Under the pieces are notes generated by a model. That model saw only the letters and a list, made by a program, of their open reading frames with translations. It was not told the origin of the DNA and did no database searches. Shown here one piece after another: positions 15,091 to 24,562 of a stretch of DNA of 64,000 nucleotides. Numbering within the stretch: the stretch's first letter is position 1; each line of letters starts with the position of its first letter. The stretch is taken from positions 124,001 to 188,000 of the forward strand of contig JAEUBA010000045.1 in NCBI GenBank assembly GCA_018257865.1. Direction: 5' to 3'. Both the position numbers and the translations under genes were made by a program. Source of the DNA: Stereocaulon alpinum. Taxonomy: Eukaryota > Ascomycota > Lecanoromycetes > Lecanorales > Stereocaulaceae.

Positions 15091-15447
15091 TATAATAGGG
15101 TAGTTTAACTCCTACGGGTAAATTATATAGTATATTAAGTACTAGAAGGTAATAGAGATAGATAGTTATTAAATTATCTTAAACTAAGACTCCTCTCTAT
15201 TATATAAGTTAAATATAAGGAGATAAGAAAATATTCTACTAAAGGAAAACCCTTCTTTATATATTTACCTTAATTATACTAAGCCCTAATATAATCTAGG
15301 TGATTTAGCCCTATATCTACTATATTACCCTATAATCTACCTAATATATTCTAGATTACTTATATTACTAAGTCCTCTCCTAAGTGTCCTTTACCTACTA
15401 ACCCTATTATATACCTTACCCGTAACCTTGCGGGGTTACCCGTAATA
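15091..15447 (-). repeat. LTR of element B (5' LTR)
   Basis: A 357-bp copy of the LTR at 3457-3813. Its right end (CCCGTAATA) is less RIP-damaged than in the other copies and shows the ancestral TG...CA structure best. The gag of B begins a short distance to its left on the minus strand. Confidence 0.9.
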
Positions 15448-17065
15448 AGAGAGTTAAAATCGCTAGTAATCCTAAATAGTCTATAGAAGAGTATTACGTA
15501 AGATTTCGTTATTAAACTCCTAAAGTTAAAGGAATAACTAATAGGTATATACTATAATATAATCTTAGTAATTAATAACTAACTAACTAAGATAGCGTAC
15601 TTCGTACTATATAAAGAAGTATCGAACGCTAAAGATCTAGCGTATATATTCTTACGAATAGTAGTAGCTAACTATAGGCTTCCTAAAGAGATTATCTTAG
15701 ATAGAGATAAGCTCTTTACCTCTAAGTTTTAGAGATTATTAATAGATATAATAGGAATTAAGATAAAGATAAGTATAGTATTTTATCCGTAGATAGATAG
15801 TTAGACGGAAAGAACTAACTAAATACTAGGATAATATCTTCGGTGCTATATTAACTACTAATAAGATAATTAGGTATCCTACCTACTAGTAGTATAGCTA
15901 GTATATAACGGATTAATATCTAACCTAATAGGTATAATACTATTTCGAGCTAATTATAGGTTCGAACTATATATAACTTTATTACTGAAGGGAATTAAAT
16001 TAAAGGTATAAAAGGCGACTATTATTATTAAGGAAATAGTAAGAATCTATTAAGAATTATAGAAGAACTTATAGTTCCTAAGTTAATACTTAGTAATATA
16101 TTATAATTAAAAACGTTCGTTAGGACCGAATATTTCTAAAGGGGATAGGGTATATCTTCTTTATAGAAGTTTTAAAACTAATAGGCCTAATAATAAGCTT
16201 AATTATATAAAGTTAAAACTATTCCTTATAAAGAAATATAAAGGGGATATAAACTATATACTAGACCTCCTATAACTAATAAGGAAGTACCTAGTATTCT
16301 ATATTTTACTATTTAAGAAAGTAGACCCTAAGATACTACTGCGGACTATACCGCTCCTTTTAGATTAGGATAATAAGGAGTATAATATTAAGGAAATTTT
16401 AAATTATTAGGTTATTAAAGGAAAAAAGAGGTACCTAATTAAGTAGTTAGACTATAATTAGTTAGAGAATATATAGGAGTTATTATTAGCACTTAACTAC
16501 CCTAAGAAGTTAGAATAATTCTAAAATTAAAACCTGCTATTAGGGGATCCTACTTAGAAAAGTTAATCTCGCTTATATTAAAGGAAGGAAGGTTATTAGG
16601 AGTTTTAGAAGTAGCTACTTCCTTCTCCTTCTCCTCCTCCTTCTTAAGGAACTTAATATTTCTTACCTCTTATTAGACTATCTTCGCTTAGTCTACCTCT
16701 ATCCTTTAGATTTATTTCTATAGGTAAGAAAGCTTTATAAAAGCTTTATCCTCTTTACTATATAGTTTTATATACTATTCCTCTATCTATTTCTACTTAG
16801 AAATATTAAGTAGAGATAGCTTATACTTATTACTACTATAAATATACTTAATATATTAGTCGGATACTTCCCCTATATAATATAGGAGGCCTAAGTTAGT
16901 ATACTATAAATAGGAGCGTTTTAATAAAGAAGCTATCCTAAGTTTTAGGACTAACTAATAGTAATAAGTAAGGGAGTTCGTTAGTTTCTTAATCCTTAGT
17001 ATAAGGAAGAAAGGCTTAGGTTATTAAGTTACTTTTAGGACGAAAATAACTAAATAAGGGGATTA
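15448..17065 (+). mobile_element. Ty3/gypsy element A, right part: integrase core, chromodomain-like tail, 3' region
   Basis: Begins with the AGAGA duplication (15448-15452) and continues the integrase interrupted at 3456. The plus strand read through stops gives the integrase catalytic core (AYFV..KEV, then LPKEIILDRDKLF near 15690-15730) and a C-terminal part near 16375-16515 with a chromodomain-like pattern (KGKKRYLIK.LDY). The non-coding 3' region (about 16520-17065) is homologous to 3814-4400 in reverse complement. This is the part of A that lies beyond nested element B. Confidence 0.85.
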
Positions 17066-17420
17066 TATTATAAGTAACCCCGTAAGGTTATAGGTAAGAT
17101 ATATAATAGGGTTAGTAGGTAAAGGATACTTAGGAGAGGACCTAGTAATATAAGTAATCTAGTATATATTAGATAGATTATAGGGTAATATAGTAGATAT
17201 AGGGTTAAATCACCTAGATTATATTAGGGCTTAGTATAATTAATAGTAAATATATAAGGAAGGGGTTTTCCTTTAGTAAAATAATTCTTTCTTTATATTT
17301 AACTTATATAATAGAGAGGAGTCTTAGCTAAAGATAATTTAATAACTATCTATCTCTATTACCTTCTAGTACTTAATATACTGTGTGATTTACCCGTAGG
17401 AGTTAAACCACCCCGTTATA
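17066..17420 (+). repeat. 3' LTR of element A
   Basis: A 355-bp sequence, the reverse complement of the B LTRs, starting TATTATAAGTAACCCC and ending CCCCGTTATA. It shows that A and B belong to one family and gives A's right-hand limit. No matching 5' LTR of A is in the window. Confidence 0.88.
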
Positions 17421-18650
17421 CTTAGTACTATAGTAGCAGCGAGGTATAGGTAGTAGGTTAGAGTACGTCTTTTATAGCTTCTAAAGCGATCTTCTTAACT
17501 ACTCTATTACGTAGGGTCTCTATACGTTCTTAGTCTTCTATAGGGCGATCCCTTTATATCTATAGGGCTATAAGGTAATTATTAAAGTTCGCGACTATCT
17601 ATATATCTCTTATAGTCGCCCTAGCTAGCTGGCGACCTATATTATAGGACCTAACTACTAGGTTATAAACTTAATCTAAGTACTAGTCGGTATACTCCTT
17701 CTATATAGGTTTACCGGTACTACGTAGTATAGTATCTCTTATATTTCTCTAAGTCTACCTCTTTATATCTACTAAGAAGGCGGAGGACCAGCGAGTCTTT
17801 TCCTTATTTATATAGAAGTCGTCGCGAGGGGCTAAGGCGATATAATCCTTATAGTCTTAAATATAACTACTAAGTTATAGTAGGTAAGGTACTACGTCTT
17901 AGGTACCTTAGTAATACTTACTCGCTTATAAGATATATCGCAGTAGTAATCGTCGCTATACTTATAATAGTACCCTTATATATATTTAAATTTAGTAAGT
18001 TTAAGCTTTTTAATAGCTACCTACTTCTTAGCCTTAAGTAGTATAAGTTAGTAATATTACTCTTAAGTTAGACTTATTAAGCGGGGGTCTTCGCTTACTA
18101 GTATAAGGATTAGAGGTATATTATTATTTTAGTTACTACTCTCGCTAGTAGTATAGCTAGAGGACGTACCTCCCGTATTAATAGCTTCTTTAGGGTTAAT
18201 AACCTCTTCTTATAAGGTTATAATATTAGTAGTACTTTCCTACGGTATAATACTACGACTTTATAGGTTAATAGGGGACTCCTAGGTTATACTTACTATT
18301 ACTAACTAGGCAGCTCCGTACGAACGGAGTTATTAGAACTATAAGGTAGTAAGTCCTCTTTTATATAGAGCTACGTAGCGGCTAGGTACGCAGTTACTAT
18401 TATAGGGTTAATAGATAGGTAAGTATAAGTATAATTTATAGATTACTAGTAGAGCTAATAACTAAGGAGGTAAGAAGGAATTTGAGGCGTACGCGATTCT
18501 TTAAGTCCCTAGCTAAGCCCGCTTACTAAGCGTGCTAGGAACTTCGCCTAATATACTAGAAACCTACTAAGTATACTAGGCCTAGCACTAATATTCGCCT
18601 TCCGCCTTATACTATCTAAGATAGGTATACGTAATTCTTACTTACTATAA
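17421..18650 (-). pseudogene. RIP-degraded region with an unidentified coding remnant
   Basis: No LTR homology. On the minus strand between about 17430 and 17870, a frame stays readable if TAA/TAG are taken as mutated Gln codons. It contains IGRQLARATIRDI, then ANFNNYLIAL, then RDRPIED.ERIETLRNR and VVKKIALEAIKDVL. The consistent Gln-to-stop pattern argues that this was once a protein-coding sequence. I do not recognise the family; it could be a transposon ORF or a captured host gene. The rest of the interval (17870-18650) shows only the same base bias. Confidence 0.45.
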
Positions 18651-19830
18651 CTAGTCCGAACGTAGGTCCTACTCCCTATTTATTATAGTTAGGGTTCGTA
18701 TCCCCTACTATAGCTACCTATTCTTTTCGTAGGTACTTATTCTTATAGTATCCTATTTTATAGTATCTATAATATTCTACGTTAGATAGGTCCTTCTTCT
18801 ACTTCTTCCCTTTATAAGGTTTCCTAGAGAATTTTATCTTTACAGCTAAAATATTTTCCCTTCTTCTAAACCTAGTAACTTAGGTTAAAGACTTCTATTC
18901 CAGCTTCCTTTTATATAACCTATTATTAATAGAATAGACTTTAGCTACTAACTATCTAAGATTTTTAATATTATTAGAGTAGGCGAGTTCGTCTTTAATC
19001 TTATCCTTTAGTCTATTATAATACTTAGTAGCCTAGGCGTTATTAGACTACTTAAGCTAATAGGTAATTCCCCTAAACTACGCTATATATTCTATCGCTA
19101 GCCCCCTCTACTAGAGGTTTATAAGCTTATAACGCTCTAACCTTCTTTCTTTAGTAGTATCCTTAAAGTAGAATTTTAATAAGTTCCTAATATATAACTT
19201 ATTAGAGATAATCTTTAATAAATCGTCCTCTATTATATTAGGATCCTAGATTACGAGATATTCTTCTAGCTAGGGTCGAAGTGCTACTACTATATTACCT
19301 TTAAGGTATAATAGGTAGAAAACGTTCTTAGCCTTTACTATTAAAATATTATAGTTCTTAAACGACACCCTTAAAATTATAAGTCCGTTTTACTTTAGTT
19401 ACCTAGCGTTTATACTAGCGTTTTATACTTACTATCTAGCGCTTATATACCCCTATATAAGTACTAGTTCTCTCCCCTCCGAAATTCTCTCCTTATATTC
19501 ATCTTATATATTAGACTTAGACTATAGATAGGACTTGCAAATCCTTATCTATTCAATCTATCCTTTATAATCGTGACATAAAAAGGCTATTACGTTAAAT
19601 ACTATATAAAGGTTAACTTACTAGAGGAACGTATCTAAGTTTCCCTTTCTTCTAGAGAACTTAAGGGGGTTCGGTAACTTTATCCCTACTTTATTAATAG
19701 TAATTCCTTCTTCTTTAGGAATAGGAGTAATACCCCTTCCTTAGAATCCTCCTATCTTATTACTTTTCGGGACGCGTCGTCTTTCCCCTAAAGTAGAACC
19801 GGAAGCGCTTATACTATATAGTTATTATAG
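18650..19830 (-). mobile_element. Element C: gag fragment of the same Ty3/gypsy family
   Basis: Minus-strand sequence clearly homologous to the gag of element B (about 14150-15080 there), including the same zinc-knuckle and N-terminal stretches up to CCGGAAG near 19798-19806. C is slightly less mutated than A and B (more CpA/TpG kept). The expected 5' LTR does not follow: sequence right of 19830 is unrelated to the LTR. So C is a truncated copy or belongs to a subfamily with another LTR. It is interrupted by a 240-bp insert at 19339-19578. Confidence 0.75.
19339..19578. mobile_element. Probable solo LTR inserted in gag of element C
   Basis: A 240-bp segment absent from the homologous gag of element B. 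It begins TATTAAAATATT (TGTTAAA... before RIP) and ends CGTGACA, so it has TG...CA-type ends like a Ty1/copia or other LTR. No internal coding sequence is present. I cannot show a clean target-site duplication, so the exact ends are uncertain. Confidence 0.5.
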
Positions 19831-20081
19831 TATTATAGTAGTAGCGCTTTATTAACAAGTTAGTTATACGCACCCTCGCTTAGTCTTACTTACTTAGGGC
19901 TAGGGCTATCCCGCTTAGTAGTATATAGCTAGAATTCCTGCAAAGTAGATAGAGTAGCTTTACTACCTCTAATATACTCTATATAGTATTGGACGACTTT
20001 AAGCTTTTCCGAAATGATTGGCTATGATTTGTCGCCAAGGATGTTACATCACGTGACTTAACCATCAAATTTTTGGGCCGC
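19831..20081. other. Transition from RIP block to normal DNA
   Basis: Composition changes here from strongly CpA/TpG-depleted (to about 19,980) to ordinary sequence. A CACGTGA palindrome-type site lies near 20050. I see no gene. Confidence 0.6.
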
Positions 20082-20866
20082 TTGCAGCTCTGCAATAGCT
20101 CTGCAACAGCAATACTGGGAGCTCTACTAGCAGCTCTAGAACAGCGTTATTGGCAGCTTTGGGACAGCGATATTGGCAGCTCTGTAACAGCGATATTGGC
20201 AGCTTTGGGACAGCATAATTGGCAGCTTTAGGACAGCATTATTGGCAGCTCGACAACAGCGATACCGGCAGCTTTGGGACAGCATTATTGGCAGCTCTGC
20301 AACAGCGATGTTGGCAGCTCTGTAACAGCGATACTGGCAGCTTTGGGACAGCATTATTGGCAGCTCTGCAACAGCGATATTGGCAGCTCTGCAACAGCGT
20401 TATTGGCAGCTTTGGGACAGCGATATTGGCAGCTCTACAACAGCGATACTGGCAGCTTTGGGACAGCATTATTGGCAGCTTTGCAACAGCATAATTAGCA
20501 GCTTTGGGACAGCATAATTGGCAGCTTTAGGACAGCATAATTGGCAGCTTTGGGATAGCATTATTGGCAGCTTTGCAACAGCATTATTGGCAGCTTTGGG
20601 ACAGCATTATTGGCAGCTCTGCAACAGCGATACTGGCAGCTTTGGGACAGTATTATTGGCAGCTTTAGGACAGCATTATTGGCAGCTCGACAACAGCGAT
20701 GCCGGCAGCTTTGGGATAGCGATATTAGCAGCTCTGCAACAGCGATACTGGCAGCTATGTAACAGTGATACTAGCAGCTCTATAACAGCGATACTAGGAG
20801 CTATATAACAGCGATACTAGCAGCTCTATAATAGTAATATCAATAGTAGCTCTATAACAGTAATAA
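20082..20866. repeat. Minisatellite, 23-bp unit, about 33 copies
   Basis: Tandem units of the form TTGGCAGCTYTGSRACAGCRWTA, with two main variants alternating irregularly (TTTGGGACAG and CTCTGCAACAG). The unit length is not a multiple of three, so several frames on both strands stay open by chance; these are not genes. Units from about 20,700 rightward increasingly read CTATAACAG, the product of CpA/TpG to TpA changes, while central units are nearly perfect. The array marks the edge of the mutated retroelement block. Confidence 0.95.
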
Positions 20867-21073
20867 ATAGGCTATTAGAGAGGATATTAGGTTAAAGCCC
20901 TAAAGATTATATCTAATCTCGCTACCGAAATGGCGACCCTCTAGTCTGTAAAATCTTGTTACTTCGTCACTTCCCAATCTTCAACGCTGTTTCCCACTCC
21001 AGAACCATTTCCTTCCTTTTATATTCTTAGGAAGTGCAAAGAACTATCAGTAAGTGTCTATGCCCATCCTGAT

Positions 21074-21984
21074 ATGGCGTTCCTTACTTGCAAGCTGACA
21101 CCTCCTAGAGGTCCTCAACTGTCAAATCTAAGTCCAAGCGAGTTCCTAACCTCCACGGAGGCTATGTCACCTTTAAAGCGAAAAGCACATCTCTCACGCT
21201 TAAGTGCTGAATCGTTGAAGAGAATACGGCTCGATCCAGCGCCTTGTGCAGAGGACACGACAATTGGAGCATATCATGAACGTGTGCGGCTGTTATTACC
21301 GGAGGATCGCGAGAAGCTCCATGTTTGTATACCATTCGAGAGAGAGCTGGGGCGGATTGGGGACCTCAAGGTAATCAAATCTATCTTCTCTTAAGATAAC
21401 TTCTGAACTCAAGTCTAGGCTTCGGTCGATACGATGAGAGAGGAGATTGATGGACTACGGGAGAAGCTCGCTGGGGTCCAGCAGAAGGACGCTGAGGTAC
21501 AAAAGAAGCTCGCTGAGGTACAAAAGAAGGACGCTAAGACATCCCAGAGACGATTGATCATGTTCCAAGCAAATGCGTTGATCGATCTTGCCCGGCTGCT
21601 CGCTAAAAAGTACAGAGCCGGTTCTACAGAAGAGCACTCTACGACAAGGCTGCAACAGTTTGCTATGAGCATCAGTGATGCGCAACTGACGGAGATGGGC
21701 ATCCCCCGAAAGGGGTGGCCGCTTTTACGGAAGCTCGATAAGGTAGATACAGTATTGATTCAACTTATTATATACTAATCCGATGTTAGTTCGTGACACA
21801 AAGGAACGCGGCGGCACACGAGACGAGGGGAGACTTTGCTCAGTTACTCCTGTCGGACTTCAACAACACTCACGTGTTGGAATTGTGGAAAGAGATATTT
21901 CCGGTTTTGTACGGCGCATCGGTGCAGGAGATAGCGGCCCGTGAGGGGGCCGCTATCTCTGAGCTCCTAGCCCTCAGTATGTAG
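21074..21984 (+). CDS. Uncharacterised coiled-coil protein (3 exons, 271 aa)
   Basis: Join 21074-21370, 21419-21742, 21790-21984. Introns of 48 and 47 bp have GT..AG ends and lengths that keep one frame. The N-terminus is basic and Ser/Pro-rich (SPLKRKAHLSRLSAESLKRIRLD). Residues about 100-135 hold a heptad-like coiled coil with a repeated E-V-Q-K-K/D-A pattern. The C-terminal half has an RNAAAHE motif seen in many small fungal orphan proteins. No signal peptide or enzymatic motif is visible. It is the first intact gene after the RIP block, and its base use is normal. I do not recognise the family; a role beyond protein-protein contact by the coiled coil would be a guess. Confidence 0.65.
21928..21959. 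repeat. Perfect 13-bp inverted repeat (hairpin) inside coding sequence
   Basis: Arms GAGATAGCGGCCC (21928-21940) and GGGCCGCTATCTC (21947-21959) are exact reverse complements around a 6-base loop. They lie in the last exon of the coiled-coil gene, about 25 bases before its stop codon. The GC-rich stem should be very stable in RNA and could act at the 3' end of the transcript. Confidence 0.8.
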
Positions 21985-22304
21985 ATTCTATCAATGGAGC
22001 GCGGTGCGCAGATCATAAAATGGCCTCAAAGCGAGCCTCTTTCGGCCCATTGAACACTAGAACGTAGATATTTGATGTTAATGGCGTCATTGCGCGATCT
22101 CACTATCATCGACTTCTGTAGAACAAGTGGTTGTGATGAGTCAAAGTCAGGCCTAAGTGAGTAACTTCGTGGTTATATGCAGAACTCACTCTCTCTACAT
22201 ACAACTACTATGTAGCCATCACATTTCGACAATTGTAACCGGGATACCATAGTGACTTATCCCTTTATGACTGTATTGCTAGAGTCTCAGCAATTTCAAG
22301 ACTC
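21985..22304. other. Intergenic, no feature seen
   Basis: Normal base composition between the coiled-coil gene and the Hsp70-like remnant. I see no coding or repeat signal. Confidence 0.5.
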
Positions 22305-22884
22305 TTGCAAAAGCTTGGCACTTTGTTTCTTGTCACACCCCCTACGACATTCTACATAGAAAACTTGACAATCAATAAAATATTGATATATTCTCCGAAT
22401 TTGAAGCCTCAAAACGTCCCAAATTCGAATACAGTAGTATCACAATCCTTTCTACTTAATCTAGACCCTCTAACCCTACCGCCCCCGCCGCTCCCCCCCC
22501 TCGTAGCCCCAAATCTAGGCCTCGCATCAGTCACATCCAACCCTTCTCTCACGGACTATTGGGTAGCGGTTACGCAGCACCTTCAACTTCTGCCCAGTAA
22601 GTTCGCGAGAAAGGGACAGCAAAATTCTGCTCTGGTGCTTTCTGGGGAGAGCGCAACAGAACCGGAGTTCAGCAAGGCTCTGGAAGATGCTTTGGGAGGC
22701 GTTTGGACTGCAGCGTTGGAAAAAGGTGGCGAAGAAATGGTGGATCCACGCTGGGTGGCAGCGAGAGGAGCTGCGAGGTATGCGAGTATCAGACAGCAAA
22801 GTGCCCTGGAATTGCGGAGAGCCGGAAGAATGCTACGGCAATGAGTGGGAGAAGAAAGTTTCACAGACTGTAAGAATGAGTTAA
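22305..22884 (+). pseudogene. Frameshifted C-terminal remnant of a fungal Hsp70-like ATPase protein
   Basis: An open frame from 22305 contains DYWVAVTQHLQLLP, LVLSGESATEPEFSKALEDALG, and VDPRWVAARGAARYAS. This matches the end of the actin/Hsp70-fold proteins expanded in filamentous fungi (GES..P.F...L.DALG followed by VDP..AAARGAA). Family members usually continue with a Cys-containing NC.EP.EC tail. Here that tail (PWNCGEPEECYG, about 22799-22840) lies in the neighbouring +1 frame, so one extra base near 22797 breaks the gene. The N-terminal ATPase part, normally some 400 residues, is missing. It is most likely a decayed fragment. Confidence 0.5.
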
Positions 22885-23994
22885 AGTGAGACGAGTACGT
22901 CAATTTGTGTAGATCTAATGCTCCAGATTATTCGAGTGAGTAAAGTTCCTTGAAACTGAATCATTGTTTGCTTGATTTCGCTAATACTGTCCTATTTAGC
23001 AGCGTTCTGGGGCTGCGAATTTGACTCCAATGGCCTTCCTTATACTCCTGAAACTGATTTACCACCCTGCATCGGGTGCCTTTCCTGTTACTAGCCTCTG
23101 GCGAAGGGTTTGCAGACAGCCAAAGTGGATCGTCCAGATAGCTACGACCTTCAAGGAAGTATGTATCAACGTCTTCCTTGTCATAAGCAACGTAAAATGG
23201 CGCAAGCCCGGCGAGAACGGTACACGCCTCACACCAACAAGAATTAACCAGAGGGGTAGAGCGGTCTGCAATCTTGATAGACTTAGAGGTTCTTGAAAAG
23301 AGATGGGAATCTGTGGCCGGAGTGTCTGTGGTCGCCGACCACGCTAGGGGAAACAGAGTGGACAGGCCTCGCTTGAGTGGAATCCATTCGAAACTTCGAT
23401 CGGTTCAATATATCCACGTTTCTAAACTGGAGAAGCCATAGAAAGGACTACCGTTCATGGAGTGCTTATCTGTTTGTGCACCGGTAGATTGTCCATTCTG
23501 GCGCTGGCGGTAAAACGAACCAAGCGAAATGCCATCAGCATGCTGCCGATACTGCTCAAGTGAAACCGGAGCCATGACGGTATTCCCGTGCAAGGTGAAA
23601 AGGGAGTTCGATCTCAAGTCCAGATATTCAATGACACTTCGGCAGCTCGGAAGCCTCGAAGAAGCCATGTTATGAGCCGCAGGTACAAGTACCAAACTAG
23701 TGACTCCGCCTCGTTGTGGCCTTCGATGACAGCCAGTCAGTTCGTCGGCTAGGACCACCAATAAGGGCGAGGCACCTACTACCCTGCATAATGCACATCA
23801 TACCCAATTAGCTGCTTCCTTTGTAAATCAGTAGAAAAAATTTTCTCATGGGCACAACATCTACAGTATCCCATCCAGCTCCTTGTGCTACAGTACGGCT
23901 CCAGCGATTCAAGAGCTCACAAACAACCCCACGCACATCCAAAAGAAACACCATACATTCAAACCCTCATGACCAATCTACCACCCAACCACAC

Positions 23995-23995
<1 letters not shown>
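22885..23995. other. Region without a convincing gene
   Basis: An unspliced minus-strand frame of 118 codons (23405-23761) has mixed composition but no motif I recognise. A short plus-strand Cys-containing stretch near 23010-23090 follows a plausible splice acceptor. Neither is strong enough to call. The flank becomes C/A-rich toward the poly-C run. Confidence 0.4.

Positions 23996-24089
<94 letters not shown>
23996..24089 (+). repeat. Homopolymer of 94 cytosines
   Basis: An uninterrupted C run as given in this sequence, followed by C/T-rich DNA to about 24,130. It yields long Pro (plus strand) and Gly (minus strand) frames that have no other support. True length may differ because such runs slip in cells and in sequencing. 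Confidence 0.9.
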
Positions 24090-24562
24090 TTCCCCTTTCC
24101 CCCATCCCTCCCTCCCTCCGTCCCTCCCAACAACCAGCAGCGAGCTCAAACAACGCGCCTCCCGAAATCCACCATACATCCACCGTGAATCTCGAGTCCC
24201 ATCGCGAGCACCAACCGCCCTCACCCTTCCCAACTTCCCCATTCCTATCACCTATTGCTATTCCATTCCCTCCTCCGTACCCCGTGCACGTCACATATCC
24301 AGATTCGAAAAACGAGATGTTAGGGACCATTCCAGCGCCGATGCCGATGCCGATGCTGGAATTGCTGCAAGTCGTATCTCATATATTATTCCGCCTCTGG
24401 TTGGTTGAATGCAGATATGCTTGCTTGTTCATTCATCCCCTCCATCTCAAACCCCATCTCAAAGTAGAGAACCCAACGCACACCCACCATCACCTCTCTC
24501 TCAATAAATCTACCCACGCATATAAGCGAGGAGTGGCGAATATTGTTCCCAAGCATCGCAAC
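24090..24562. other. C/T-rich intergenic sequence
   Basis: Pyrimidine-rich, low-complexity sequence between the poly-C run and the small minus-strand gene. It probably includes that gene's 3' untranslated region. No other feature seen. Confidence 0.5.

Larger units (their letters stand above)
3457..15447 (-). mobile_element. Ty3/gypsy element B, full length, nested inside A and split by a LINE
   Basis: A complete element of the same family as A, inserted in the opposite orientation. On the minus strand: 5' LTR (15447-15091), gag (about 15060-13900) with zinc-knuckle cysteines mutated to tyrosine near 14230-14290, protease/reverse transcriptase with a YLDDF box near 12161-12183, RNase H, and integrase with a C-terminal chromodomain-like tail near 10000. 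After the LINE insert (4506-9921) come the remaining 3' region (4505-3814) and 3' LTR (3813-3457). Without the LINE it is about 6.5 kb, normal for gypsy elements. All frames are broken by RIP-type stops. The AGAGA duplication on both sides and the paired LTRs fix its limits. Confidence 0.9.

Noticed and set aside
20136..20808. Several overlapping long frames on both strands with repeating peptide units
   Set aside because: They are by-products of the 23-bp minisatellite, whose unit length cycles through all frames without stops. No promoter or splice logic.
23405..23761. 118-codon minus-strand frame
   Set aside because: No recognisable motif or convincing splice structure; kept only as a remark in the region note.
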